Positions 34,731 to 47,778 of a stretch of DNA of 64,000 bases are shown piece after piece; the first letter of the stretch is position 1; every line of letters begins with the position of its first letter. Made by a program: the position numbers and the translations under genes. The notes beneath the pieces are model-generated. The model searched no databases. It was not told the DNA's origin and saw only the letters and a program-made list of their open reading frames with translations. Source of the stretch: Typhlomys cinereus (lineage: Eukaryota; Chordata; Mammalia; Rodentia; Platacanthomyidae). The stretch is from contig JALPQD010000213.1 in assembly GCA_023101885.1 (NCBI GenBank), positions 1,683,001 through 1,747,000 of the forward strand, given 5' to 3'.

Positions 34731-35155
34731 GAGACTGGACACAGAGGTTGAATTTCCCCATGGTGGCAGAAGCCAAAGAGCTCTTCAGAGTCGGGCGTTT
34801 CTGTCCAGCACAGATGAAGATCAATGATCAGCACCCGTGAAAGGTCAGAGTGTCTAATCAAAGAACAGACCATCTATCTCTCAACAAGAAGCAAACTGTG
34901 TAATCCCGAAAGGCGGCTCTGCTGGCTCCAAGAATGAGAAAAGCCAAGGGAAAAGGGAAATTTCAGTTCCCCTTTGGTGACCAGGGAGAAGGTTCTGCAC
35001 AGATGTGAAGACATATATCTGCTAGTTATGGACCACAACTCAGATAAGCCCCGATGGCTATGGCCACAGTGAGTTCTCAAGTTCTAGCAAAGATACTTCA
35101 GACTTCAAAATTCCAAAGTTCTAGGTGTTTTCCGTTTGCTTGCATGTTGCAGATA
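34731..35155. other. unique sequence
   Basis: Nothing recognised. Confidence 0.3.
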
Positions 35156-35515
35156 AATTAGCAAACAGTTTAGGAGAACAAGGGGATTTATTTTTGCTCA
35201 AGATTCTCTGTTACAATTCACAATTCAACTTGACAGGAGAAAGGGAACTGATCACACATCATATCCACAGGGATTGCTGAGACAGTGGCAAACCTCATTT
35301 ATTAGAGTTCAAGTCTACCAAAATATTCCGCATGCTAAAGTCCTCAACCAACTTCCTCCATCTTACTCACATGCCCAGGAAATGGTCCTGCCCACTGTGG
35401 GCTGGGTTTTCTCACATCAATTAGATAATTTCTTGCGGGCTCCGCAGGATTTCTGATCCTTCGCAGATGTGCCCAGAGCTCAGCCTTCCATTGACGTGTT
35501 GACACTGGTGTTTAA
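35156..35515 (-). mobile_element. rodent LTR-like interspersed repeat, antisense
   Basis: Contains GGGGATTTATTTTTGCTCAA, then CTTGACAGGAGAAAGGGAAC and CACTGTGGGCTGGGTTTTCT with CATCAATTAGATAATTTC. The last motif recurs in the LTR at 61.98-62.01 kb. Confidence 0.5.
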
Positions 35516-35716
35516 CTAGCACAGCAGGTTTTTCACTGGCTTTCTATATTTCTCACCCCATAAGCCAGTAAATTAAAAAAATATGAGCAATTCCATCAGT
35601 ATTGACATCCAAAAAATGAAAAAGAATGGCAAACTATTTTGGTGAGGAATGATGCACTTTTAGCAGCCAGGATGAAAAACCAAATATTAATGGGAGTGAG
35701 TTTCAGATGATGATGC

Positions 35717-35717
<1 letters not shown>

Positions 35718-35747
<30 letters not shown>
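35718..35747 (+). repeat. (GA)n microsatellite
   Basis: About 15 GA units. Confidence 0.9.
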
Positions 35748-35752
<5 letters not shown>

Positions 35753-35887
35753 TGGTATGATCTTGGACGGCATGCATGTGGACATGCATGAGTATGAAGG
35801 GGGTAAGGCTGAGAAAGCAATGACTGTACGCCATGAGACAAATCACAATCATATTGCCATGAACCCCTTTTGGATATTAGATCATAA

Positions 35888-36000
35888 CTGGCATGTGCTG
35901 CTGGAGGGCTGAACAGCTCAGTGATTAGAACAGCTTTTCATGAACTATTGTCCCAATCGCAACCTAAACAACCTTATTGTAGGTGAAACTGATTAGAGGG
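35888..36000 (+). repeat. tRNA-derived SINE head fragment, tentative
   Basis: GAGGGCTGAACAGCTCAGTG then ATTAGAACAGC resembles a B2-type head. The body is lost into pyrimidine-rich DNA. Confidence 0.4.
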
Positions 36001-36009
36001 AGACCCTAT

Positions 36010-36135
36010 TCAGCTTCCTTCTCCCTCTTCCCTTCCCCCTTTCCCTCTCACTCCCCCCTCCTCTGCCTCTCCCTCTCCTTCTTCCCCTCAGTCTCCTTCT
36101 GTCTTTCCCTCTCTCTCTATTTCTCTATCTCTATT
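36010..36135 (+). repeat. polypyrimidine tract (CCCTC/TCTC)n
   Basis: About 125 bases almost purely C and T, ending in TCTCTATCTCTAT. Confidence 0.85.
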
Positions 36136-36680
36136 ATCAGTTAGTTCCAGCTGCTAAATGTGGTCAAACTACAGCAATCCTCCACTCATTTTTTTTTTTC
36201 AGATTTAAAATACAAAAACAAGACAGGGGCAGGCTCTGGAAGGTAGACACACTTCTGATTGCCACCATCTAAAAAAATCATTGATGTAAGAAAAGTGATA
36301 TCTTTCAAAGATTTGAACCAATATGGTCCACATCTACACAGACATGCTCTTGAGTATTGGTCAGGAGGTTTTAGGGTGCTCTTTCCATTTCTCATTCCCC
36401 CATTTCTCAAATGATATAAACAGGTAGATGTTTGGAGTTAATAAACCAATTGTAAAACCCATATAATGTTGGTTGACATATCTGAGATGCACCCACAAAG
36501 ACGATGAGGACCCCACTCAGCACGGTGCCTATAAGGGAATCGTCTGCCTGTTGGGCAAGGAAAGTAGCCTGTGGCTTGAGGTCCTGTCCTTTCTTTGAAG
36601 TGTTATAATTTGGGTTTTAATCCTTGAAAATTTGATTTGTAGTAATTTGTGTATCTTGAATTATGTTGAACTGACTGAAT
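36136..36680. other. unique sequence
   Basis: Nothing recognised. Confidence 0.3.
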
Positions 36681-36683
36681 TTG

Positions 36684-36725
<42 letters not shown>

Positions 36726-37005
36726 CAGGGTGTTCATGTGTGTGTAGATGCCACCATCAACATTAGGTGTCTTCCTCAATCACAGTCCCCTATTTTTGTG
36801 AGACAGATTTCTCAATTAACCTGGAGTTTGCTGATTTTTCTACAATGGGCAGTTTAGCAAAACCCAGGGATTCTTTTGTTTCAGCCCCCCAATCTAAATA
36901 TAGGTGCCCACATCCTCACCCACCTTACACATGGGGATCCAAACTCAAAGCTTCATACTTGCTATGATCCCTCCGCCTACCAAACCATCTCTCCAGCTCA
37001 TGGGC
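36681..37005 (-). repeat. B2-like SINE (antisense) with (TG)n tail
   Basis: A (TG)n run at 36686-36723 is the 3' CA end of the element. The right end is the reverse tRNA-like head GCCTACCAAACCATCTCTCC then AGC. Confidence 0.7.
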
Positions 37006-37255
37006 TGTGTTAAGAATTCTTCATTTCGATCTTGGGCAATATGACTTGAAATGTGTGGGTCATGCATGCCCAATTCAAAATAAGGTTCCAAAATCTGAAG
37101 AGTGAACAGAGAAAGAGCAACAGACCAGGGTCCACACGACGGTGCCATTTAAGTGTGCCTTCCTTTGCGCCTCGCTTCCTAAGGTAACCGTTACAATTCC
37201 TAACTCTTCCTAGGATAACCCCAGTAAGGACCACGTGCAGACCCAAGCGAAGCCA
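37006..37255. other. unique sequence
   Basis: Repeat-free flank of the CpG-rich block. Nothing else recognised. Confidence 0.3.
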
Positions 37256-37720
37256 ACAATAAGGGAGAATGCTATGCTCCCATGTTCCACTTTCCCCCTG
37301 CACCACCCTGGATGTCAGCTGCTTCACAAACAGGGCCACAGGAACACACCTGCTCGGATCTGGTCGTGGAGAACATGAGGGCTCTCAAGAGCAGCGCCAG
37401 CCCACGACGCAGGCAGGCATGGCGAGGAACCTGCAGAATGTCCCGCAGGTGCCGACCCACCTGGCACTGGGCTGGCTGAGGAGCTGAGCTCTGCGGGAGG
37501 GGGATAGTTGATGGATGGTCTGTCTGCTAGTCCGGCCCCCTGCAGAGGGGGACCCGAGTGTGTAAATGGAAACATACTCACGCTGTGTACAACGCAGCGG
37601 TGCTGAGCAGCAAGAGAGGAATCAGCACCAGAGCGCAGGCGCGGCCATATTTAGATGCCGGAAATTGGTTTCTATTATATTTTTGGGAAAAAAGAAAATG
37701 AGGGACGGCAAGGTGAAGGG
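37256..37720. promoter_or_regulatory. CpG-rich promoter-like block
   Basis: GC-rich with roughly twenty CpGs in about 350 bases by eye, against a CpG-poor surround. An NRF1-like GCGCAGGCGC at 37634-37643 is followed immediately by a YY1/CArG-like GGCCATATTTAG. Overlapping open frames on both strands (60-109 codons) are expected in such DNA, and none shows splice-flanked coding features. A minor or alternative promoter is inference. Confidence 0.45.
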
Positions 37721-39510
37721 AGCTGAGATTGGCATGATTTATGATTATTTGACAAGCCATCTAGGCATCACAACCATCCCCAAATCTGCAGCCACAGCCC
37801 GAACCGCAAACAGTTAAAAAGAGTCATTCGACCTACATGTTCCGGAAACACTATGTAAATCTGAGAGCCACCCTAGTATGTAACCTATTCAGTTGCATCT
37901 TTTCTCTTCAGGGAAGATTAAAACCATAGAAAAACAATACATGCAAATAAAACTTTTCCTGGAAAGAATGTAACATGATGCACAAATATAAGTAAGACAG
38001 CCTATACTTTGCATATTAGAACATGAAAGATTTAAGATACCTGGCTTTTCTGTATTCAGACGTCATGAGTAATTGGCATTTGTTTTTTCCATCCTTGCAA
38101 AGGCAACATCACATGATTTTTGCCCATTCCATGTATTTTTTTTTTAACTCGTTAGGGATTGAAGTAGACAGATGGATAGCAGTTGAAAATGTGTCGTGGG
38201 CCTCTGCTGAAATGAGACGGCCAGCCAGCTTTTGTCACCTGGGCTCCTCTTTGGCGATTGAAGGACAGGTCCCTTCATAGCAAGTATTCTGTGCCCCTGC
38301 CCCGACAGGCTGGTAATTCATCTCTTGTCAAGGAAAGGCCGGGCCTGCCTGGAAGTTGATTCATTTACCTCTGAGAGCAAAATAGTTCAGAGAAACAGTA
38401 GGGATTTTTCATATGGGGAAGGTATGGGTATCTCTCATTGTGCTTCCAACACCCGCATTGCTCTCTATCCCCAACCCCCACTTAGGAAGTGAGAGCTGCC
38501 TTTAAAACAGCACAGGTATTGAAACTTACTCCACAAAGACGCTAAACTTACTCCATAAAGATGCTAGCTAAACCTGAGTAAAAACGTGAGGCTTAGCTGG
38601 ATTTTTCTGCCAAATATCAGATTTTAATTGCATAGTAGTAAGTTTAGATAGAGGAAATTTAGAAGTAATCTGTTAGTTGTGTTAAAATGTCCATTAAAAA
38701 TGGACATGTGACTGACTTTATGCAGATTTCAGTACTTATGAAAAAATGTTTGTCTGCCTTTTCCACTCCTAATTACTTCAAAAGTATTATTAGAGAGTAA
38801 CAACCTCAATTGATTTTAGTAACAGACTAATCAAACATGGAGTCATACAAAATCTGCTTAACAGTTCCCCTTGTGTTGGATTCTCAAGTTGCTTCAGTGA
38901 GCAATACGGTAATGGGCATTTTAAGATAAATTTTCCATTCTAAATGTTGACTTTGAAGATTTCTTAAATGAAATAAATCAGTCCTGCTTTTGGAAGGAAA
39001 CATTTGGAGAGTTCTTAAAATACTTTCCCAGCTATTTTATACAAATGCATAGCATTATACGCTGCCAATAGAAAATTAATGTATCCCAGTTTTTCAGCTT
39101 TGAGGTAAAATTGACAAGTAAATATTGCACATATTCAAGGTGAACAAGATGATGTTTGGATACATGTGTGCATTGTGGAAACTAACTGACAACACATTTA
39201 ACAATATTCTTAATGTTAGTGAGGCTATTAGTAAAATATTTAAAAATACAGCAGATGGAATTACTTTCTTCTTTCTTTGGCTAATCAATGAAGTTGCTCA
39301 TTTTTCCCCTTTTAAAATTTGATGCTTTTTCCTCTCTTCGATAGTTTTGGTTATTTCCTTACGTGGTTGTTGAGGTAGTGCAGAGATCAATACATAAAAA
39401 GCATACCATTTTCATAGTCACTATTCCATGATGCTAGTTTTGAAGTAAGGCAGAAACTCTGGTTAGTGTGGCAGCAATCAGTGTAGTAAAAATTTCCAGC
39501 AAAATTGGGC
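37721..39510. other. unique sequence, partly conserved-looking
   Basis: About 1.8 kb without recognised repeats. The block 38130-38350 is GC-moderate and repeat-free. No gene. Confidence 0.35.
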
Positions 39511-39865
39511 TATAGAGGCTGAGAGAGATGGCTCATTAGGTAAAATTATTATTTTTGGGGGGGGGAATTATTTCTGTACAAGCATCAGTACCTTTGTGCA
39601 AATCTCTAGAAGTGACTTAGAGCCCAACCCGGTAGCATGTGCCTGTAATCCCAGCAGGCCTACATAGAGATACAGGTAGAGACTGGAAAACGTGCACAAA
39701 CTCTATGCATAACATAGGCAGCTATGATCAAGGTAGAAGGCAAGGACACACACACCAGGGTGTCCTATGACCTACATGCATGCTCATGGAAAGTACACAC
39801 TTGCACTCAAGCACATGAATACACACCCCACACACACACATGCACACACACATGCACCGTGAAAT
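39511..39865 (+). repeat. B2/B3-like SINE, interrupted by a G run
   Basis: Head GAGGCTGAGAGAGATGGCTC then ATTAGGTAAAATT. A TGTAATCCCAGC box lies near 39643. The 3' end is CA-rich (39815-39855). A poly-G run at 39557-39565 lies within the head. Confidence 0.7.
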
Positions 39866-40155
39866 TGCAGCTAGAAATGCCTAACTGAATTTAGGTTTCT
39901 AACAAGTTCTTGCATTTCTTTTCAGAGTCTCACATGCAATGACATTGTCGTCTGAGATGTTACCTCCCCCCCCACCTTGAAACTTAAGGTACATTATGGA
40001 AGATTGTAGATTTCAGTAGGAAGCTCACAATTGTTTATCCTTGCACTAAGCTTGCTTTGTAGGCTGAAAATGTGTGTTGTCTCCTTAAGCCGCAAGGCTG
40101 TCTTTTAAAAGCTCCTTCCTGTGTTCATGCACCTTCCGTAAGTGCCCTGGTGCCC
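39866..40155. other. unique sequence
   Basis: Nothing recognised except a C run near 39967. Confidence 0.3.
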
Positions 40156-40600
40156 AGTAAATAAAGTAGCAGCCCATGTCCCTTTTAGCAAAAGCTATAT
40201 ATCTGTTCAGACTTGTAATTCGCTCCGTTTATATCCTTTGCCCTTGAACTCTGGTTATTAACGCAATGTTTCTCTAAATGATGCCGTATAACTCTGCTAT
40301 GAGCACATTCACGCTGACACCACGCAAACATTCTGAGGGCCAGGGCCAGCTGAGGAAGGGAAAAATGATGGCTGAATTGTGGTAGTTGCGGTGCATTACT
40401 CACAATGGAACGGCTGTAAAACCATGACTGTTAATATTCAAATTCTGTGACAAGGCCAGAGCCAGTCTTGCACTGCTGGTACTCTGAGGTCTGCTTGGAA
40501 AGCGATTTAGCAAAATGGCTTCATTAAAAGAGAAACAGCCAGGATGCTTCTCTCAAGAATGAACTGAAAAAGAAATCTACCAAAGGATTCAAAGCCATTG
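40156..40600. promoter_or_regulatory. conserved-looking non-coding element (putative enhancer)
   Basis: Repeat-free and mixed in composition, containing GTAATTCGCTCC, GGTTATTAACGC (HNF1/homeodomain-like) and TGCATTACTCAC. A 72-codon minus frame has no support. Confidence 0.35.
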
Positions 40601-43600
40601 CACACCTTTAAATTATTTAATTACTTGGCTCAATATTGGATTTTGGGGGAGGGAGTGGGTTTTCATTGTACTATAAAATGCAGACTCTTGATAGAGAGAA
40701 TTATGGACTGAATTCTGTTGTGCAAGTACAAGTATAGCTTGTCTTGGTAGGACAATTAGACAGTGCCATGGATTAATGTTTTCACATAAAAAATTTTACC
40801 ATTAATATTGTGAGAAGTTTTGAACGAGAGGAAGCAGTTAGTCCCTTTAGACTATTTGTGAAGGAAATGCACTGACTATCCAGATTTGTGATTTAAGTAA
40901 GAGCACAGAAGTCCACACAACCTACTTTGCAGTGGAAATTTTAGACATTTTAGATAGGGGCATGGAACATTTCTTGGAGAAGAGAAATCCCTACATTTGC
41001 TCTATGCCCCAAAGGAACCTATGTGTGTTTGCTAATCTCTGAATGTTGTGTTTGCTTTAAAGACAATATCAAAGTTCTTCATTTTAATATCTCATTAATG
41101 TGATTTTACATGCAAAAATCTTCTGTTTTCTCATTGTGTCTTGAAAGGAACCATTTCCAGGTTTTCCCCAAACCCCAGGGAAAGAGCACTATGGCTCATG
41201 CCAAAATGTCTACAGGAAAGAGGAACTAATATTGTATCACGCACAGAATTTCATGCTGAATGAAACAAGCTACGGAGGAACCACGGAATGCATCCTGAGT
41301 TCTTGATAATTTCCTTTGCCTTTATAAAGAAGAAAAGAAAAGAAAATTCTACCTACTCCAACTGACAACATTTTCAGTTTTGTCTAAAACAGATAACGGG
41401 TCTGAGTCATTTTCTGCTTCTATCCCGCATGTGAGAATATCATCAATACAAAATAAGTAATCCACACATATTCAAGAACACAAAATATACACATTTTGTG
41501 ATGGATGTTGTTCTCAGCTACAGAGTATTTCAGAGGGAAAGGATTTCAAGGTTCCCGCAAGAATAGCAGTGCAAATAGTCTTTTTTATGAATACTTGCTC
41601 ATTTTCTTCCCATTTCATCTCTAATAAACTAAACCTAAATTGAAGAGATTTTCATGTTTAACAAATGTCATCAATCTTGTGGTCTTAATGTGAGGATTTC
41701 ACCTAGCTAAAAAGCATAGATAATGACATCTTCATAGATTTCTGAGCATCTTAGGATTTCACTTCTCCTGGATGAGTAGGTTCTAGAGGATATCACTCAT
41801 CTCTGAATCCCTCATGAAGAGCACCTGGGAAAAGAAACCCACCTACTTATTAATTCAAATATATGGATGGGTGCCATTAAATGATCTTCATTTTATAGAA
41901 TTTGCTTGAAATGCAACATAATTATGAACTGCAATATTCAGTGACTTTAACTAAAGAGATCTTGCATACACATGTTCTTTTTATATATCTCATTCACAGA
42001 ATGATGATCTCCTTATGATAAGAAAACTGCTTTATGATCCTTGTTCTTAGGTTGTCCTCCATTTCATGACTAAAATTGGCTAAAATGTGTATTAGACAAA
42101 ATATTATATTGCTTTAGACTTATAACTTTAACTCAGAATGAGAGTTGCATTATTTGGCAGAAAGCACATGTTTCATTCTTGATAGAATGAGAACAAAGCT
42201 TATTAAAAATTCCAAGTGACTTGAACTTTGCTGATGCTGCACAGATTGAACTTTGGATTGTCAACCTTAGCCTACTAATTAAATGCATTTACATCTACCT
42301 TGGCTTATGTATATGGCATCATTATACCAACCCGAGTTTCAAACATTTAGTTCTAAAATAACATCCAAAGACTATTCCAACCTTGATTCCCACCCACTCC
42401 ATGTTGCTTTTCCTAAATGCAACTTCTTCTAAAAGTTCCATTTTTTTGTTTCAGATTTGCACTGCCTGACTGTAGCATGTTAATTTCCCCCTCTCCTCTT
42501 TCTCCTTCCTTCGTATAAGTGTTACTTAGTTTTACAAATTTTCTATTGACTCTCCAGTAATGCAATGGAAGATTTGAATCTTGACTAACCTTTTCCCCCA
42601 ACTATCCCTAGTGTCCTCATTTTCTGAAGACAATTGTATTGTAATTTCCATTTGATGAAATCTGTTGAGTGCCATTACTAACATCTCCTCCTTAGAACTG
42701 TCCAGCCCTTATTGTTTTGGTTGTTCTCTCCTGTTCTGGGTTGATGTCTGCTTTGTTTTCCAGTATTTTCTTTTTTTCACCTTGTCTTTCTATGTAGTTA
42801 CTTATACATTACCCTCTATGTATTATTTATATGGTAAATTTATCTACTATCTGAATCCCAAGGTCTTCATGGATTTTAGATAACTGTATTAAGAATTTCA
42901 GGAAAAAATGTTTACAGAACCTTCTGGTCTGCCTTTCTTCTATATTTTTGCCCTTGATCTCTGGGCAGCCATTCCGTGAGGACCTTTGGTAGTCTCCAGT
43001 CGTCTGTATTCCTTGTCACTTTCTTCTTTGGTTGCCTCTCCTCCATGCAGGAGTCCATTCTCCAGGGAATCACTGTGAAGGGATGCAGAAGGTTTGTACT
43101 TTGACTATTTTCCTGTTTTTGTCATAAGATTTATTTGGATTTATAGGCTAGAACACTGTGGTAGAAGCTGGTATGAAATTTGCAGGTTTTTCTCCATTTT
43201 AGTATTGCAACTGAGCAGTCTGACTCCATATAGATCCTTTTGCTTTTAGTTTTATTTTCCTTAGTGGAAACTTAGCTGATACGTTTTTGCTCTAAGATGT
43301 GTACTTGGTGAATGTTGAACTTCATGTTTTCTGAGGGACTTAGAAGATCCTTTTCATATGTAATGCATGCTCTTAAGCTGTGATCTGTCTTCTTTAATGA
43401 ATTCTTCAAAAATCAGCCACCAATTGTTCTCTGGACCATCCAGTAAGTCGTGCACATTTGCCATTTCTCTTCCTGCTTTTCCTGCTTCATGGCATACGGG
43501 GCCATCTCTCTTGTCTACCTGAAGATATGTATGATGGCTATGTGACATTTCTTCTCCTCACAGAGTTTTCTCTCAAGTATTAACCTTCTGCTCTGTTTTC

Positions 43601-45770
43601 TAAGTATCTAGTTTTCACATAAAATGTCATTGTGTAGAAAACCTTGAAAATGCACTAAATGGGTGATTGGGAGCTCTGGGGCTTCAGGAGGAGATTCCAC
43701 AACACTGCAGATGCAGCATAGCTTTTTCATGATACACTCAGTATTATTCACTTACCTTGATTTCCCAGAGAATCTTCAGGGAAGAAAACCCACTTTTCCT
43801 GTGTCTTGTCTCCCAAAGAAAGAAGGTCTTTGTGTATCTCAGCAACCATCCTACTAATGGTTACATGGCACACAATATTTTTGGTACAGCTCAGACAAGA
43901 CAGATGTCTTCTTTTTTCACCTTGAAGACAATAATTTTTCAATATCCTATTTTGGATACACAAAGACAGTTTCCCACAGCTTCAAAGGACACGGAGAATT
44001 TGCTGCTATAGCTCTTTATTTGCCAGCTTTCAGCCCACGTATGCTTAGATCACCTGGGCTTACCATCTTCTACTTCATCCTTCTTAATGCAGGAACTGAA
44101 GATGTGGACCACCAAAGTCAACCCTCAACCAACCTTCTTTGTTGTAAGTACCACCTTTGCCTACTCTTCAGTGTATCTGATATTCTCAATTCTTCTTGAG
44201 GTTTGGTCAGATTAGGATTCTGCATTCTTAAAGTCCTCAAATCAGTTCCATTAGCATTGGTTATGATTGTATCATTGTTCCATGTGTCTATTTTGCATCA
44301 TTACTAACTGTGATAACAAAGGACATAACCTTTAAAGTCTTTTCTTGCGTTTTTTTCTATTTCATATTTCTTTCCATCTTTTTCTGATTTTTGAAGTTAT
44401 ACTAAGTAAATAAAACCAAACAAATCACCCTTCATTTTATTAGTGTTCAGATGGCAATGCAAACTCATGTGTTCAAGCCACCATATTCTTCCAGAATGCA
44501 ATTTTTAATTTTGCTTCATTTCATCTTAGTTATATATGGATGTTAATGCAGTTCAGCTCATCTATTAAAAGGTGAAAATAACTGTTTTTGAGTAGACTAT
44601 TTTCTTTGATGTTATAAAGCATTTTGAAATAAAAAACTTAGCTGTAATTACTGAAGTATTATAACCGAACATTTTCCAGTTTCCATGGAGATGTTGATCT
44701 GATGCACCCCATGTTGTAGTATTTCCAGATTACCCCAATATTTAAATGCTGTCTTGAAGCAGCAAATTATTATGATGACAGTGGATTATTCCCAACCTGA
44801 ATAGAGAATAATTGAGTAGAATGTGAAGGAGGCAGAATGAATGTAGGAGGTAGAAAGTAGAATTGAGTCCAGCATTAGAAACAAAGTAGAAACCATAAAA
44901 GATTTATTTCCATTATGTGATTATCAAATACTGAAAATTGAAATAAGATAAATGGACTACAGAAAAATTATATTTAGTGATGTAAGATTTAATGAGAACA
45001 AGTTATTTCTAATTCAACTTGTGTACATAAACTTTAATAAAACTGAACACTAGACTTTAAGCATATTAATAATATAAAGCATTCTGATAAAAATCTCCTT
45101 GGCATCCAAATTCAATGAAATGATTCTCCGAAGTATATAATTCTTTTTATTTCCTTTGAGTAAAATTTTTACCTTCACAGTTATGTGCTAATCTCAATAA
45201 ATCCCAATTAACAAGAAACTGGTAGGTATCTTAAAATGCTCTGGAAGATCAGTGCTTCCAAGAATTATATGTACTAGAGCCAAATTTGAAAAAGATATAA
45301 AATAAGATTAAAAAATATTGTCAGCTTTAATATCATTCTCACAAGCTTCATGAATTCTGAGTAATACATTTCAGTTCTGTGAAGATCTATACAAAATAAC
45401 AGATTGAAATACTGTACATAACTTGTAACAGTCATTTTTTTGGGCAAGATGTTCCACAATTTGAATACAACTTAAGTGAGATTAAACATACCTTTCATCA
45501 GACTTTTTTTTTAAAAATAATAATACTGGTTGCAATTTTGTATTGTAAAGGAGTGTCATTTTTGTCCCTGGTTGCCAAGTAGATATCAGCCTTGTTCAGT
45601 GAGGAGCTGCAAGACACCATAGCTCACATACAGGTCAAGTGCTGGCCCCATTTCTTCAAGAAATGAATTTTTATTATTGGAAATTAAATGCCAAGGGTTT
45701 TTCTCAAAGCTCAAAACTTTTCCCTGACACCGTAACCAAGATAGAGAATTTCCTGGTATTTATTGATGAC
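40601..45770. other. AT-rich unique sequence, SINE-free
   Basis: About 5.2 kb with no recognised SINE and no gene. Blocks at 41140-41330 and 44440-44800 look more conserved in texture (TTAATGCAG, TTTCCATGGAGATGTTGATC). The part at 42400-44300 is pyrimidine-rich on + and might contain very old L1, which I could not confirm. Confidence 0.35.
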
Positions 45771-45890
45771 ATATTTGAGCCAAATACAGTTAGGTTCAAA
45801 TCCTACATCTGCCCTTTATCAGCAAGCTACTGAAATTGTCTGTGGTAGCAGTGACCTCCTAGGTGAAACAGAGAGAATAGCCAGTGCTCA
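45771..45890 (+). repeat. MIR-like SINE fragment
   Basis: AGGTTCAAATCCTACATCTG followed by CCCTTTATCAGCAAGCTAC matches the MIR 'GGTTCGAATCCCAGCTCTGCCACTTACTAGC' layout; the rest is diverged. Confidence 0.55.
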
Positions 45891-46590
45891 TGGACTTGGA
45901 GGCCCAGCGGCCGAGAAAGAGCCCTTGCTGCTACTGATAATTTGTTGTCATTGTAGTAGCCCTGGAGACGGGCTTTCATGAGTTTGAGCAGCCTTTTCTA
46001 CATTATGGATCACAGCGCTTGATGCCATCTCTCATATTCTACCAAAGTGGCCCTGGCTCTTCTTTGTGACGTTATTTCTTATGCAACAAAGCATGATGTT
46101 GTACCATAAGAATTATTGTCTTCTGAATTCTGTGATCTGGCCATTTACACTCCAAGATTATAATAATGTTTTCCAAAATTTTACTCTCATACTATGGCTA
46201 CTGTCTGGTATACCTGTTTTCTGTTGCTATGAAATAAAGACTTAATTATATTTTTAATAAGGTGTTAATCAACCAATTCAAAATATACTATAGACTTTTC
46301 TATATCCCATGAATTAATCATATATTCTCATGAAAAAATATTATATACAAATACATGTATATTTCTTTGAATAGTTTGTCTTCCATTAAATACTTTTCTG
46401 TTCACTTTAGGGTGTGAGTGAATCTTAATCACAAATTTTGAGTATTTTTTCAAACCAATAAAATAAAGCTAAAATAAGGTTAAATCAATGTTATTATTTT
46501 CTAAAATTGTAGAAGATGTTTGTACATGGTTGTTTAATTTGTCAAATAAAATTAAATACTTCAATGCTGATTGAGATTCTACTTCTTTCA
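45891..46590. other. AT-rich unique sequence
   Basis: Nothing recognised. Confidence 0.3.
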
Positions 46591-47310
46591 TAGATATATT
46601 TAGAAAGAATTAAATCTTTACAGTATTGAGTCATTCTGTCTGATATCAGTGACTACTTTTCACTTAATTAGGTGTCCTTTTATGGCATATGGTAAAACCT
46701 CATTTTATTGTTTTCTACATAAACATTATTTATGTCTAATATTATTCCTAGGAATGGTTTGCTTTTTGCTATTATCCTAAAAGAACTTCTTCATGTTCAT
46801 TGTATTTATAATTGATTATTCTTGGGTTGAGAAAGCATATTTGTTTTCCAATATTGACCATATAACACATAAGCTGCATTATTCTTACTGTTCTTTATAA
46901 TAATTTTCTTATAATTCTTGGTAAATAATCACACTGTCTCCAAATTATGAGGCACCTGTCTTTTCTACTTTAATGTTCATTTCTACCATATTTTCTTCTG
47001 CAGTTGTATTAACTAGAATCTCTAATGCTGCTAAACACTTCCATTTTCATGTTTCTTTGGAATTTTTATGGGAATATTGTAGCATTCCAGTTTCAGTGTG
47101 ATATGGACTCTGTTAAGTTGAGACATAGTTTTCCTTTCTTAACTCATCTTCCATTTAAATCATGAATATCATTTATATAGAGGTGTCATGGCTAGAAAGC
47201 TGGTATTGCCTGATTCATGTGTCAGGGTACTGATCCAATAAATTGTGTAATTTAATTTGTGAAAAGATTTTCTTTCAGTGAATATTATATAAATATGTAT
47301 CTAATCCAAT
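46591..47310 (-). mobile_element. old L1/HAL1-like fragment, antisense
   Basis: The + strand follows the inverted L1 ORF2 wording in diverged form: CAGTATTGAGTCATTCTGTC, then ATTATTCCTAGGAATGG, later CACACTGTCTCCAAATTATG and CTAATGCTGCTAAACACTTC. No open frame survives. Confidence 0.5.
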
Positions 47311-47490
47311 TGATAGTTTTTCACAAAAGTGTCATGCACAGTCAACATGACATGCTTCACTTTTTCATCAATATTTTAATTTTTCTTCTTGACTCTCCCC
47401 TGACTACAGAAAGGAGATGGACATAAATTTAAGAATAATCAAATAATCTTGGTTGAACTAGCTTTAGAAAATGCGATCCCCCTTTTCAAA

Positions 47491-47778
47491 TACACTCCTT
47501 TCTTTCCTTCTTTCCTTCTTTCCTTCTTTCCTTCTTTCCTTCCTTCCTTCCTTCCTTCCTTCCTTCCTTCCTTCCTTCCTTCCTTCCTTCTTTTCTTTCT
47601 TTCTTTCCCCTTTCTCCCCCTCTCCCCCTTCCCTCCCCTCCCCCTTTTCCTCCCCTCCCCCTTACCCTCTCCCTTCCCCTTCTTTTTCTTCCCTTCCTTC
47701 CCCTCCCCCTTTCCTCTCCCCTCCCCCTTTCCCTCCCCTCCCCCTTTCCCTCCCCTCCCCTCCCCTTCCCTTCCTTTC
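47491..47778 (+). repeat. long polypyrimidine tract (CTTT)n(CTTC)n(CCCCTT)n
   Basis: About 290 bases of C and T. CTTT/CTTTC units give way to about 12 CCTT units, then CCCCTCCCCCTTT-type units. The overlapping Pro/Ser/Phe-rich frames are artefacts. Confidence 0.95.

Noticed and set aside
37010..37581. Stack of overlapping frames on both strands in the CpG-rich block
   Set aside because: GC-rich DNA lacks stop codons; none has coding or splice support. The block is kept as a possible promoter.
42400..44300. Possible processed pseudogene
   Set aside because: No gene family could be recognised, and there is no A-tail or target duplication.
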